A DNA stretch of 64,000 nucleotides from Silene conica (Eukaryota > Streptophyta > Magnoliopsida > Caryophyllales > Caryophyllaceae), in assembly GCA_029255685.2 (NCBI GenBank), contig CM055318.2, forward strand, positions 5,337,001-5,401,000. The letters are read 5' to 3'. Under the pieces are notes generated by a model. That model made no database searches. It worked only from the letters and a program-made list of their open reading frames with translations, and was not told the origin of the DNA. Positions 33,299-56,976 of the stretch are shown piece after piece. A program made the position numbers and the translations under genes. Positions within the stretch are counted from its first letter, which is position 1. Every line of letters starts with the position of its first letter.

Positions 33299-35180
33299 TG
33301 ATCGCGCAATTGCAAATTAGGTTTCTTTTCTCATCTGATTCATGATTATTGTCGACGCATTTTTGAATTGGAAATTTAGGTTTAATTTCGATAATCGATT
33401 GAATTATGTAGGTTGATAGTTGATCTTACAGTTTAATTGTAAATGATTGAGTTGAGTGCGGTTTTACTGTTCTTTTGAGTGTAGATTCGTGTAATTCTGG
33501 TGTTATGCTGTTGATTTTTCAATTTTTTTTGGTATGGCGATGAGTGAAGAATTAGTGTGTTTGATGTGAATGTGAAGGTTGATATGATCACCTCTTAATC
33601 TTATTTCTAAATTTGTTAGTCTGTTGCTTTTTTTTTTTTTCTTAATTGATCGCGCAATTGTAAATTAGGTTAATTTTTCAACATTTTCTCCGTCAATATT
33701 ATTCCTGCATTTTTGAATTGGAAATTTAGGTTTATTTTTCGATAATCGATTGAATTACGTAGGTTGATAGTTGATCTCTATGTTACTCAGACTCGTTTAG
33801 AAGTACCCGATACGGGTACGTGTCCAAGTGTCGGACTCGGCTATTTTATTGAAAAATATGCACATTTTGGTCTAAAATGAGGTGTCCATGTGTCATACCC
33901 ATGTCCGAGTGTCGAGTGTCAGACACGGGTACGCGAGGAAATTAGAAGAGTCAGAGTAACATAGGTTGATCTTACAATTTAATTGTAAATGATTGAGTTG
34001 AGTGCGGTTTTACTGTTCTTTTGAGTGTAGATTCGTGTAATTCTGGTGTTATGCTGTTGATTTTTTTAATTTTTTAATTTTTTTGTATGGTGATGAGTGA
34101 GGAATTAGTGTGTTTGATGTGAATGTGAAGGTTGATATAATCACCTCTTAATCTTATTTCTAAATTTGTTAGTCTGTTGCTTTTTTTTCTTAATTGATCG
34201 CGCAATTGTAAATTAGGTTAATTTTTCAACATCTTCTCCGTCAAAATTATTCCTGCATTTTTGAATTGGAAATTTAGGTTTATTTTCCGGTCATCGATTG
34301 AATTACGTAGGTTGATAGTGATCTTACAATTTAATTCTAAATGATTGAGTTGAGTGCGGTTTTACCGTTCTTTTGAGTGTAGATTCGTGTAATTTAAATT
34401 TTCAGTTTTTTTTATGGTGATGAGTTTGTGAATGGTGTGTTTGATGTGATTATGTGAATGTAGAAGTTAATATAGTCACCTCTGAATCTTATTTCTAAAT
34501 TTGTTAGTCTTTTTTCCGCTCCTAATTGATTGCCTAATTTTAAATTAGGTTAATTGTTCAGTTTTTTCTTCTTCAATATCATTCCTGCATTTTTGAATTG
34601 GAAATTTAGGTTTAATTTTTGATAATCGATTGAATTATGTAGGTTGATAACTGATCTTACAGTTTAATTGATGATTATTGACCATTGAATTGAGTGCGGT
34701 TTTACTGTGGTTTTGAGTGCAGATTCGTGTAATTTTGGTGTTATGCTGTTGAATTTTGGATAATTTGATTATTTTTGTTTGGCGATGAGTGAGTAATTGG
34801 TGTGTTTGATGTGAATGTAATCACCTCTTAATCTTATTCCTAATTTTATTAATCTTTTGCTTCGTTTCCCTAAGTGATTGCGGAATTGTAAGTTAGGTTA
34901 ATTTTTATCTTTTTCTTCTTAATTATTGTCCCTGCATTTATTGCACTGGAAAGTTAGGTTAATTTTTCGACAATTGATTACAATTTAGTTTTTGACGATT
35001 GAATTGAGTATGGTTTTATTGTTTCATGACTATAGATTCCTGTAATTTTATTGTTTTTCATGTTGATTGATGTTATGCGGTTGAAGTTTGGATAATTTGA
35101 TTATTTTGTGTGTGATGAGTTAGTAATCGATGTGTTTGATGTGAATGTGAAGGTTGGATTAAATTATGGTAGTGAACACA
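33299..35180 (+). repeat. Five-copy ~345-bp tandem repeat in the kinase leader intron
   Basis: A unit beginning GATCGCGCAATTG and running through TTTTTGAATTGGAAATTTAGG, ATCGATTGAATTA.GTAGG, GAGTGCGGTTTTACTGT and TGTGTTTGATGTGAATG occurs five times (starts near 33299, 33645, 34194, 34525 and 34871). Copies decay toward the 3' end, the last two being most diverged. Copy 2 is lengthened by a 187-bp transposon (33778-33964). The array fills nearly the whole leader intron (33234 to about 35200). Confidence 0.92.
33770..33972. mobile_element. 187-bp MITE with 17-bp inverted ends, inside repeat copy 2
   Basis: The element 33778-33964 starts CTATGTTACTCAGACTC and ends with its inverse GAGTCAGAGTAACATAG (one mismatch). 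The 8-bp repeat GTTGATCT flanks it at 33770-33777 and 33965-33972. The interior contains diverged GTGTCGAGTGTC / CCGACAC-type motifs. An 8-bp duplication suggests hAT-type transposition. Similar elements beginning ATGTTGCTCGGACTC are widespread in eudicots. Confidence 0.83.
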
Positions 35181-35221
35181 TGGGTGAAAAGTAGCTGAAT
35201 TGAGAATAAGGGGTTGCGGAT

Positions 35222-45851
<10,630 letters not shown>

Positions 45852-47914
45852 GCGGTAGACATGTTTATGCCACTAAAGATCTCCTCAAGGCTCAAACCAT
45901 CTTAAGCAATGTCATGTACCAAATATTAACAATGCGGTTTTCATCAGTGAGTGTACTACTGGCAAACGGGTTTTAGCTGGAGTTCTGGAGAGCCTGACGA
46001 TCAAATTCTGGTTACTACACGCCTTTTTTTTCTTTCAAATATTTATATATATAAGTCATCCCGAGTTGTTAAAGTGTAATACTCCGTACAGTATTTGGAG
46101 AATTACCGGAGAATGTCTGCTCCTACAAGTTTGTAATTGGTGAGGGTTCCGCTGTGTCTCCAGTTCTGTAAAGTTGTTACTTGCATATGTATGTCAATGA
46201 TTGTCACTATGCGCTTTAAACGGGATTTTAGCGAGTAACATTTAATTTGTCGACCTAGCAAGATTCCGGAGACTACAAAGAGAAACTGCGGAAATTTTTA
46301 GTTTTTTTTTTCTTCTTTTGCTCCCTTGTTGATGTGTAAGAGGTGTCAAGATGACAATTTTCATGTCACTGGATTCGGATTCCAGCACTGCTGGCATCAC
46401 TCTTCGTGGGTAAATAAACCGTTTTGCAACGATTCAAAGAAGTCGGCCATTAACATCTTTATGGAACTTGATGAATGTTGCTTGGCTTTCCACCACCAAT
46501 TCCTTGCTCAATTATTGTTATTCGATTTACCGGGAATTTGCTACTCCTTAATGCGTTTGTTGTTTCACTCGTCGGAGCTTCAGGATTGGGTATTTCGGGG
46601 AAGAGCAGAATAGCCAAGAATGTGGGTCGATGGAGTTTTTTAAAGTGTTTGTTGCCTCCTCTGAATTCCGTGGTTGTGAAAATGTGATACTCGTACTGTG
46701 TTCAAGTGTTCAGTGTTTAGCTCAGAGTTAGTCCAACCGAGAGTGCAAATTGGTGCCGGGGGTGATTGAAATAACGCTGGAATACACAGACGATAAAACA
46801 GGGTAACCAACAGTTGTTTTAGTGTATAGTTTATACACTGAATAAAACACATCTTACAAGAATTTGAACCTAAAACCCATGCATGGACAAAGTGATGGGT
46901 ATCTCTGTCGTCAACCTGTATACAATGTTGCACTGGTGCATGGATCAAGCATACTGCTCGTGGCATATGATTGTTGAAGGAGGTAGCTCCGTCTTATGCG
47001 CCACAGCTTGACAAGCATCAACATGCCGAAGGACGCAATCCTTGAAGATGAAAAACAGATCTTCCAAATTGATGTTTTGGCCTACATGTATTTAGAGAGT
47101 TACAGACAAACGAAAAAGCGACATTCCATTGTTATGAGAAATACCGTCATTTCCATAATTCCATGGCATCTCTATTCTAGACTGCTAACATACCAATGAA
47201 ATATTTCGAACTTCCAACCATTATTGTCAAAACTCAAAAGCGGAAATCCTAAGAACCGACATCACATATAGTTTTAATCCATGGAAGCCCTGCTACTAGA
47301 CTGTAATTTAACACCGAAAAACTCTATTCATGGTAGTACTGCATATCCAACTCTTCGTTTCACCTCTCTAACACCCATCTTGGCTGCTCAAGGCTCAACG
47401 GAGTCGTTATACTCTTACATCATTTCTAAAGTAAATATCTAGCAATTACTGAATTGCTTGATGCAGCCGAGGGTTCGAATATGACCGGCATTCTAATTTT
47501 CAACAACATAAGAAAATTTGGCATAATTGTAAATTTTACCGAAAAATAACATTGCCTTAAAATACAAACCCACAAAATCAAATCAGGTCACGTTATGAAT
47601 CAAGTAAGTGATGGGCTGATGGCAAGTGTAAGGCCGTAACCAGCATATTCAAAGATCATGAGTTTCGGTCTTCTTTAACACTCAGCAGAGAGACTTGGAA
47701 TTTTATAACACCTTTGTATTAGTGTGTAAAATTTATAAATGAAGGAAATTGAAGTCAGGACAGTGACAGAGGAAAGGTGGGTTCATGGAATTTCAACAAA
47801 TTAAAACAATTAGACTGCTCGCACAAATTATGTTTTATTATCAGTCATAACTCGTAACTGACTAAAGAACAGATAAGCGTGAATGTGGAAAACATTCGGT
47901 CCAAAGAAATACCT
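45852..47914. other. Convergent intergenic region: kinase and primase 3' flanks
   Basis: The kinase (plus) and primase (minus) genes converge here. The kinase 3' UTR presumably covers the first few hundred bases. Open frames at 46326-46613 (+) and 46640-46966 (-) have no recognisable domain, no splice-compatible extension and no codon pattern that persuades me. No transposon borders were seen. Confidence 0.5.
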
Positions 47915-50900
47915 TCACCAATTGAGTGAATCCTTGTTCTGCTGAAGCTTTTTACTATAGGAGTTTTCCAGTTCATCCTGCAGTCAGTCCAAAGAAACAC
48001 AGCCGAAAATTTACATCCAATACAGTGGCAATGATTAACAAAGAAGGCAGTAAAAGGTAGTTCTTCTACGCAAAGAGCTATTTTCATATTATCTTCTTAA
48101 AAAAGTTATATAGCAACTAAATAATGTGAGATAATAGCCACCAAATTTCTATTGATTGCTATAACTAACAGATACTTTAGCACAGGCATGAAAAGAACAT
48201 GGTAAAATCTGATGCATATCATACCTAGTTTAGAAAAGACGAAAGCTAACCTTGCAAGATTTCGATAGAGGCTGCAAAAATGATGACCTGAAAAAAGCAA
48301 CTGCCTTGCCGAGCGAGGTTCTATCCAAGTCTGCCACACATTTAGCAAATCACTTAGTTTTTTGGATTGACTCGCAAGAAACTTTCGTTTAGTTTTTGGA
48401 TTAATTCAAAATCAAACTTCTGTTTATTCGATTACCAAGATGCTTATCAGGTTCTCCCTCAGATTCTAAATTTCTAATGTATAGGATTAAGTACTTCCTA
48501 AATACTAGGCAAAACCTAATGACAATATCTCGTGAGGAATTGTAACTAGAGATCAAAACACATGCTTACCGGTTTCAACATCACTATCCATACTTTTAGT
48601 GTTAAGTTCCTCCAAAAGCTGCAAATTTATACGGAAATGTGTCAGAAGGTGAATCCATATTCCATAAACAATGAAAATAGAGCCAGCATATGGCCTGCAC
48701 GATAGGTTGAACTTGTATCCAATTGCATAACATGAATACACATTCAATTCAAGTGCCGCACTGACTCACCTCAGAAAGTGTAGGAACACTGGTAGGATCA
48801 AACTCCTCACACCGATCGGGATCAATAGGCACACAGACACGACCTACATAAACATCATAAAAAAATCTACAGGATCAAGATGCACCAAATCTATTTTAAA
48901 AAAAATGATGTTCACAAAATGTAAGTTGGGGGTTTTGCACAAATATCCAAGACATTTACTGCAAAAGACCTTTCTGACATTTTGACTCGGGATCTTGGCA
49001 AGTTAAACCTCACCAGATAAGACTTCATAAATGTGAACTCCACCAACCTGTTTTGGGGTGTACACAGAAAGGCGCTTTGAGCAAATGGTTCATATGCTTT
49101 GAGACCTGCAATATATAAACAGATTTTCTTGAAGAAATCAGTCATGTCATTGACAGTATTAGAGTTTCCAAACATGTTCAGAGCTTGAGATAACTCTGTT
49201 TCACAGAGAATTTAATACAAACCTCCATATCAAGCCTGGGGTAGACATATGAGAATACAATCTCTTCAACATGCCGGCGAATCCCCTGTGCCTGAAACGT
49301 GATTCCAGCATCTCAAATCTCAGTAAAAAAATTTTGACAGATCTATTGATCAACACTTCAGTTAATAGGTAATCGGTGTTAGGATTTAGAACACTAGATG
49401 AGAAACTGAAAGACACAAAGAAAAAGGGTGAAATGACTCATGCTACGCATATGAGAGATTCAAAGGAAACAATGCTATTTTTACAGGAGGTTCAACTTTG
49501 CTTGTTGAATTATAGTGGCGCGAAGTATGATAATTCTTTTACTGTGTATAATTCTGGGTCACATTAAGAATATATCACACACTTGTACAAAATGGTATAT
49601 AACTATGCAATGCATTGATCAAGTTAATGGATGGGAGAAGCCTCGGTTTAGATACAAAAATGCAACCAGAACATCCCCCAATATTTACTTCAACACAAAA
49701 GTTCTTACATCTGGGCTTGGCTTCTACTCCCTCTCATTTTCTACATTTGCGCTAATTTCCAAAATTCTCCACATTTTGAACAAAAAATTGTGAATCCAAA
49801 AAACCAGAGGGAGAAAATGAACTTCTCCAAAAAAAAATATCACATAGTATCATGTTTGCTTTCCTAGCTAGTGCAATACCTTTTGCTTCCCAGATTGCAG
49901 AAGCTGTTTTAGCTGTCCCCATCGAACCACATTAACATCTTCTTTACTCATGGAAGATCTTCGACTATCCTGCCATTTCCCTCGGAGCTCAGAAGTAATT
50001 GCTGCAATACACCATACACAATATAGATGAAAGACTACAAGGCTGAAATTCAACACACCAGTGTCGGTGACGGTAGGAAAATTATTGATAACAAGCCAGT
50101 TCGAATTTGAATCACATACACTCATCAGGAATCAGGTCCAACACTTTCTCATATCTCTCTTGTGATGATAGAAGCTTCTGGCTACACAGGAACGTCTCCT
50201 CAAAAAAAGTTTTCAAATAATCAGTGTATGATCTCCTGCAAAAATTAGATATGAATTTGTGATAGAGATCAATGTAAGGAGACCAAAAATAAAAATTCAT
50301 CGCAGGCACACTTACGCAAGAAATGGATGAAGAGCAGGACCACCTAAAGACACTTTTTTCAGACTGTTCTCATTTCCCTGACAAGACAGCATAGAAGGCT
50401 TAGCAAGTCTTTCATAGTTACTTGGTATAACCAGTAATCAAGGCAACTATGGGTGCCCGTCTGGCAAGATATAAATCACCTTATACACATGAAAATATGA
50501 GGTTATAGCAGCTCTTTGTTCATTGGTTAACCTGCAAAGAAAGTATGACACCCGAGATTTAAGGATTTTCCTGCAAAACCTGAAATACTGAACATCAAGA
50601 TCATTTTCAACTTGTCTTCATACCTTCTTGCTTTTGCATCACAAACCCAACAATGTACACCACGTCGACCACTGAATACCCAGAGGATGTGATTGAACCC
50701 AAAATCATCTGTATACAAAAGCGACAGTAACCTTCAGATAATTGTTCAAGTACAATCACATATAATGCAGAAAACTATCACACACTTGCCAAAGTAAAAT
50801 TCTAGAGGATGAATCTCATTGCACAAGCACAACGTTAATACTCTCTCCATTCAACTCCACACTACACACTTGTTTTTTCACGTTTATCAGCGCACGTTTT

Positions 50901-52399
50901 AGGTGTTAAATATCTTCAGCTACGTATTTGTAAAAATTATAAAAATTATATATTTTCAATGTACTCGTAAAGACGAATCAAACAAGATCCCACATGAATA
51001 TATTTTCTCTTACGTATTAACAGAAAATTGAAATTGAATGTTCACTTGTGAATAGTGTACAAAAGAGATAGTTGTAGTGCGGAGTTGAATGGAGGGAGTA
51101 CAACAATACATAGATTTAAGGCCGTCTCAGTTCTTAGCAAAACCAAAGTCTAGGTAATAGGTTTTAAGAGAGTGAACATAAGCAGAAAGCTGACAGCTCG
51201 AAAATTATACACATGATAAGTTAAATACCTCTAAGAGCAGTGTCGACAACTTTAATAGCAACTGTCATCAGAGGCCAACAATCACGGCATATGTCAGCCC
51301 CAGAGCAGCAAAATCTGACATCGTCGTAATCCGTCATATCCTGCAGAATGAAATGAATCATAAACAAAAGGCATACTAATTTACCCAGTGTGTAGGCTGA
51401 TACGGAGTACTTAGTAATTGCATATCATACTATATCAAATACGAGCTCTCTCTCCACAGGAGTAATTTGTGCATAGGCGTGTCGCTTGGATGGCTGCAGA
51501 TGAGTACAAGCACACAATAATTAGACAGCGATATCCCATAGGTCAAGTCTTCAGAAAGCAAGCTGCAGTAATCACGTTTCAAGTTCTGCAGAAATACCAG
51601 GTGTAATTCAAGGGAATGATAATGCCAAAGATGAAACATATTCTGCCACTCTTATGTTAGAGCATTATGGAAAGGTACAAAACAATACCCAAACATCAGG
51701 TACCATGTGGCACAGTAAAAAAAATACCTTCCCATCACAACCTTCGAGAAAAACGAGAAGTAACACACGACATGGAACATTAAAATCAACACCTAAGATT
51801 TCAATTAAGGGGCCAAGAAGAGGAAACCTACATCATTACTGAAAACAGGCCCGATATCAATTTTGAAGGGGCATTTCTCCTTCACTGAGCTTTCAAATTC
51901 TGCAACACTCTTAAATGACTGATAGCGGATATATATATCATTATCCAATGTGAACGAGAATTCCCTTCGACTAAAGTACGACTGATCACATGACGGATGC
52001 TTTCCATCTACCAGATACAGCAACACAACATTTCAGGATTCCAGAATCACACGAAACTACCGAAAACTATGAGAACAAAACGACGTATTGCGAAAACGAC
52101 TAGCGTACCATTTCCGTAAGACATCCATTTGAACATATCAGAATACGGAAACAACTTTGCTGAAATAAAACATACTCAAGTCAAATTTCATACTGAACTG
52201 AAAACAGAAAAACCAGAATTTTATCAAAAAAAAAAAGACGGAAAATGGATAAAATCTGGATCATACCGTAGTAAACTTTGAGATGATTAGCATTAAATTC
52301 ATCGGCAATTGCATTTCCTTGATTAGGGTTAGGGTTTTGAAAATCGGGGCCATCAACTAACATATCATCTCCTCTATTATCAGCATCTTCTCGCGTCAT
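47915..52399 (-). CDS. POLA3: DNA primase small subunit (PriS/PRIM1), 16 exons
   Basis: Catalytic primase subunit of the nuclear DNA polymerase alpha-primase complex; makes RNA primers for replication. Exons, 5' to 3': 52267-52399, 52109-52159, 51832-52007, 51431-51493, 51229-51340, 50624-50708, 50480-50531, 50316-50377, 50120-50235, 49880-50001, 49223-49291, 49048-49105, 48770-48843, 48570-48618, 48251-48330, 47915-47977. All are GT-AG and in frame, 454 codons, near the plant norm. Motifs: [12 protein letters not shown] and [11 protein letters not shown]; catalytic FDID (Asp140, Asp142) followed by MTDYDDVR; Cys cluster [11 protein letters not shown] (152-161); [12 protein letters not shown] (191-202); [29 protein letters not shown]-terminus [10 protein letters not shown] chose ATG 52399 ([10 protein letters not shown]); an in-frame ATG lies further upstream at 52432, but the residues between do not look family-like. 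Introns carry a Stowaway MITE. Confidence 0.95.
49292..49879. other. Primase intron 10
   Basis: A 588-bp intron. A CTCCCTCTCATTTTCTAC stretch at about 49729 looks like one end of a Stowaway-type MITE and AGAGGGAGAAAATG near 49808 is a possible inverse, but no TA-flanked pair could be fixed. No gene in it. Confidence 0.45.
50839..51100. mobile_element. Stowaway MITE (258 bp) in a primase intron
   Basis: The element 50841-51098 starts CTCTCTCCATTCAACTCC and its right end is the inverse of CTCCCTCCATTCAACTCC, an inverted repeat of about 25 bp extending to CACTAC. TA flanks both sides (50839-50840, 51099-51100). It lies in the intron 50709-51228 and is non-coding. Confidence 0.9.
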
Positions 52400-52623
52400 C
52401 TTAAATAATAACCTTGATTTCACCAAAACCATATGATTAAAATTCACAAATCTTAGGGTTTGCTTATCGCAATGAAAATTAAACAATTCAGCTGAAATTA
52501 CGATAAATTAACAAGCTATAGATGATAATACCTGAATAATTAACCAAGTGAAAGGATATTTTCGACTGCAATGGGAAAGTTGATAATTGAGGAGAGAGAG
52601 TTGCGTGAGGGATTTAGGGTTTT

Positions 52624-52680
52624 GGAAAATGGCGGGAATAAATTGGGGATTTTTAAGTCAAGTTCGGAATTTGGCGGGAA
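52624..52680 (-). promoter_or_regulatory. Paired E2F-type sites upstream of primase
   Basis: Two GGCGGGAA motifs lie 230-280 bp upstream of the primase ATG: AAATGGCGGGAAT at about 52627-52639 and TTTGGCGGGAA at 52670-52680. The second fits the E2F consensus TTTSSCGS exactly. E2F control of S-phase genes such as primase is established in plants and animals; binding here is inferred from sequence. Confidence 0.7.
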
Positions 52681-52689
52681 CAGCCGCAA

Positions 52690-53561
52690 TTGAACAAATG
52701 TGTTCTATATTTCGTGTTTTGTTTTTTTGTGCAAAGGCCAAAATGGTTCATATAGACGATTTTAATGTTAAGGGTTTTGAAACCTGATCATAAATATCAT
52801 TTTTTTGATTTTATCATGACTAAAATGGTTGGACAATTTTAATTTTAATATGTCATTTTGTAATTAATCTCATTTTTTCCATTAATCTTTGACCCACCAA
52901 AGGCAAAGAAACAAATGCCGAAAATAAAGAGATAATATATTTGTGTTAAATATCAATTTTTAATAAATCGCACAGTATGATTAGGTAGCACCTCTTTAAG
53001 TGGGATATCAAAGGTGAGGTATAACTCAATATTTAAATTGATTTTAAATCATCTAAGTTTTACTTGATTTACATGTTCTGTATCAGTATGACAATATAAT
53101 GGTTTATAAAGCACTCGCTCTACCTTTTAATTTTGCAAAGTTGGAAGCTATGAATAAAATGTTGTCACAACAACGTAACGTAAAATTAATACTTTATTCA
53201 AACCAATTTATAAGAATTTTAGCTAATATCTTAACATTATAAAAAATAAGATTATTAGTAACCCCTAAGAACGGTCTGAAAAAAATTAAATTAAGGTTGA
53301 TGACATTTTTCATCATGCACTACCAAGAAAATCAATTTAATCCCAATCAAAACACTATCCATCACATCACTATTTGGAATGAAATAAGTAGTATGTATTA
53401 AGAAACATTACCAAAGGTAATGAATTTACAAGGCCACAGGTTTAGTGTAGCCTATAATCTTACATCAATTAAGTGGATACAGACATACTTCCTCCTATTC
53501 AATTAGTTACTTACATTCATTAAAACTCGTTATAAAAAAAAAATTATAAATATGAACATCT
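52690..53561. other. AT-rich intergenic DNA
   Basis: No gene was recognised. A TACTTCCTCCTATTCAATTA stretch at about 53488 looks like a lone Stowaway-type end. Otherwise simple AT-rich sequence. Confidence 0.45.
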
Positions 53562-54520
53562 TGTAACACCTTCAATAAATAGAGTTGTTACCATCTCAGA
53601 ATAACCGAGATAGTAAATAATAAAGTAAAACAAACCAAAGTATTTTATATAAAACGGATTAAATTTAAACTTTTAATATTACAATACTACGCAGCGGAAA
53701 AGAAAGCACAACTGATAACTTCTAAGTATGTGGTCCAATTCTAAGTCGGTCCACCCGAGTGCTCACGTCATCCCATGCTCCTATAGAATCAACTTTCCTA
53801 TCAAATATGCTCCCCAGTATGAATCATCGCGTGTGTCAAACGAATATATACACGGTCACCCTCGCGGTTGAATAGGATAATAATCAACCAATGAATATAC
53901 AATGAATGAGTATGCAAATGAAGATGCAATGCAATGGCCGTTCTAATGAGCTCATCAACCTGAAACTCCAACCCGCAAATCCTCGACCGGGTCTGCCTCG
54001 ATTAAAACGAGAAATAGATATACATCACCCGAAGGTTGATGTTTGTCGATAAGTTTGTTATACGTGGCTCTTACCATGATGTCTGCCCGGGATAAACATG
54101 TATACCAATGTATATGTCATGCCAATGAGTGGAACCATACTATTTCATAACTCAATTTCTATCTAACCAATAACGATGCATATGCCAATTAATACAATCA
54201 TGCCAATTCATAACTCAATTCACATACAATCGATAATAATGCAAATGCCAAAAAGATGACTAATATTTCAACATGTCATACTCACATTATAAATCATCCA
54301 ATAACATCTAAACGAAATAACTAAATAGGATGACAAATTAAATTATCTTAAACCAATAGTAATTCTATTACTAAATTATTCGTATTATCATCATCTTTAC
54401 AAGTATACCGTCCTCTATATCATTTACTACTTATTTATACGCGCGAATTAATTAAATAACGATTATGTGAAATATAATTCGATAATTAAATAAAGACTAC
54501 ATTACACATATATGTATATA
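53562..54520 (-). mobile_element. LTR fragment, minus orientation, chromovirus-like
   Basis: On the minus strand the sequence ends GAAGGTGTTACA at 53562, the typical 3' end of a plant LTR. Just inside lies TTTCCGCTGCGTAGTATTG, a motif of Ty3-gypsy chromovirus (Tekay/Del-like) LTRs, and further in CCCGGGCAGACATCATGG. The 5' end of the LTR was not found, so the right border is approximate. It is of the same general type as the solo LTR at 58798 but not the same subfamily. Confidence 0.5.
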
Positions 54521-54524
54521 TATA

Positions 54525-55040
54525 CTCCCTCCGATTTTACATAATAGTTCCAATTTCTATTTTCGTCTAGTCACAATAATGTCTCATTGTCCATTTTTGG
54601 TAAACTTTTATACTTATTTTAATCACCTTGACTCCTAACAATACCCTACAACACTACTTATTTTAATCGTTCTACCCAAAATAATAATCAATAATGCCTT
54701 CCTTCTCTTTAATCTGCTGATCACATACAATACTTTACATTATTTAATTCGATTTCTTAAATATGATGTCAATATCCAATTGAGACTCTTATTTAAAATA
54801 CGAGGGAATATATACCATGGATTACGAGAAATACGAATTATATTACTTATTATAATCCTTTTACTCAAAATAATAATCAATAATATCTACCGGCCTTCTC
54901 TCCAATATGATATCACATACAATACTTGACATTATTTAATTCGATTCCTTAAATATAATGTCATTATCCAATTGAGATTCTTATGTAAAATAGGAGGGAA
55001 TATACACCATGAATTACGAGAAATACGAATTATATTACTA
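54525..55040. mobile_element. Stowaway-like MITE with its right part duplicated
   Basis: A left end TACTCCCTCCGATTTTACAT at about 54523 has two inverse-matching right ends: TTTAAAATACGAGGGAATA (about 54794-54812) and TATGTAAAATAGGAGGGAAT (about 54980-55002). The roughly 190-bp segment carrying the right end, plus flanking ATTACGAGAAATACGAATTA, is present twice in tandem (about 54660-54848 and 54849-55040). The duplication therefore extends beyond the element into flanking DNA. Confidence 0.7.
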
Positions 55041-55571
55041 GAATCACAAAGTCGAAGGTATACTCTGAGAGTGACTTAACTGATTTATTGTACCTATTTT
55101 ATATACATTAAACCCACCGCACCCCAAAACTACCCAGACAACCCACATCCCCGTGTTCTCCTGTTTTTAGAGACGTGTTTGCTTAAGTGATGCTTAAAAG
55201 CAAAATTTTAACAAAATAGAATCGATTTCAAACTATTTACCGGGAATATTTCCACGGTCATCATTTTTATTTTTTATTTTTTTTGGGTAGGATGCAATTC
55301 AAGGGTTGACGCATAAATGGGTGTGTTAATATCCTTATCTCATTCATTCAATATCCTGACTCCTGAGTCCTGAGCATTGGTGCGTGAATAACGGTAGTAC
55401 ATGAATGTGCACTACATTGTATGTATGATGTATGATGCATGAATGAGTGCATTGCACATAAATCATAAGTTAGTGCGTTTAACGAGATTCGTATAAACGT
55501 TAATTATCGTAATCAAATAAATGTTGATCATCATGCCTTTAACCAACGTTCCAAAAGTTTTTACTATCCAA
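55041..55571. other. Intergenic DNA between MITE and Helitron
   Basis: No gene or bounded repeat was recognised. GATGTATGATGCATGAATGA-type short repeats occur near 55420-55450. Confidence 0.45.
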
Positions 55572-56976
55572 CTAGTTTTGTGGCCCGTGCAATACACGGG
55601 ATAATTTTATGTTTTCTTAGTTTTTTGACGTATATTTTATTCACAAAATTGAACGCCAATGTTTAAAAATAAATGTATAACAAATTTTTACATTAATTAA
55701 AATTTATAATACAAGACAATTACAACCTATAGTATAAGACAATTACATATTTTTTAAAACTTCTAATAGTTTAAATTACGAGAATAAATATTTTTTTCGT
55801 TAGTTGCAGAAACAAATATATATAAACAAAATAATTATCTTAAATTTGCACCGTAAACTTTCCGACTCATTAACTTAAAATATGCACTATTTTATTCAAG
55901 TATATCTTTTAATATTTTATTTTACCTTGTTCTGTGTCTTTTATATTTCTTCCCTCTTCAAATACACATGTGATGTTTTGCTTTATATGCATTTACATAC
56001 ATTTCATGATACTTTAAAACTTATATAAAAAAATATTTTGACCAAAAGTTAAAACATTAACCTGCCAAAAACTTGACAAATCAATCGAACCATTGCCACA
56101 TGTAAATCATTTAAAGTATACCAAATAGAAAACATGAATTCAAATATATACCAAACGATTATAAAAACCAACAACGTAACAAACTAAATTATATTTTGTT
56201 GCACACCAATCACCGTACCGTAACAACAACAACACTCAATAATAATTCTCAATATATACTCACTATCATCAAATAATTAAATTAAACCGTAGAATATAAC
56301 CCACTACATACATAGGAAAACTCATGGACAATAGGTATTAAATAAATAGAGTGAATAGAAACTATTATAGGAATTATAGTTTGTATAGACATTACATAAC
56401 CACAAATTCTCATATTTATTTTTAAATTTAATTTATTTTGTGATATTATTAAATTAGATAATTGATTGTGGAGAAACTCAAGAGGCGAATTAAATAACAA
56501 AAAATGTTAATGAAACATTATGGATGTTAAGTAATATATATATAAAGAGTTTTAATTAATTTATTAACATATTATATTACAAAAATTAATTAAATAGGAA
56601 TAACTTTCTAATTAATTTGATGGGTGTTAAGTATTATGAAAAGTTTTAATTAATTTATTACCATGTTTAATTAAAAAAATGAATTAAATAGGGACAAATG
56701 TTAATAAAAAAGTGGGTGTTAAAGAAATATGAAAAGGTTTAATTAATTATATATTAACATATAAATATTAAATGGTTGATGTTATAGATTTTCGACTCTT
56801 GATTATCTTTGATTCAATTAACACATAAACATTGTAATAATATATCTCTTAATTATAATTATACTTTACCACAATTGTCTTTTTAATTATACATCAAGTA
56901 AATGGTTCTAATCATCTAGCGCCGCCACGTGTCGCGATATTATGCTCAATCTAGCCTTTTTATATTATTATATAGA
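55572..56976 (-). mobile_element. Non-autonomous Helitron (1.4 kb), minus orientation
   Basis: Read on the minus strand: 5' end TCTATATAATAATATAAAAAGG starts at 56976 after an A (a second possible start lies 9 bp further out at 56985, because ATAGATTAT is doubled). The 3' end has hairpin CCCGTG-tatt-GCACGGG, then CCACAAAA and CTAG at 55575-55572 followed by T. All Helitron hallmarks are present. The segment 56240-56520 matches 22260-22560 of the larger Helitron in inverse orientation. No Rep/helicase frame. Confidence 0.87.

Noticed and set aside
46326..46966. Two open frames of about 100 codons between the kinase and primase genes
   Set aside because: No domain, no splice partners, and they lie in convergent 3' flanks.
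52494..52535. Possible short 5' UTR intron of primase (GTATTATC...TTTCAG)
   Set aside because: At about 40 bp it is shorter than plant introns usually are; not needed to explain the gene.
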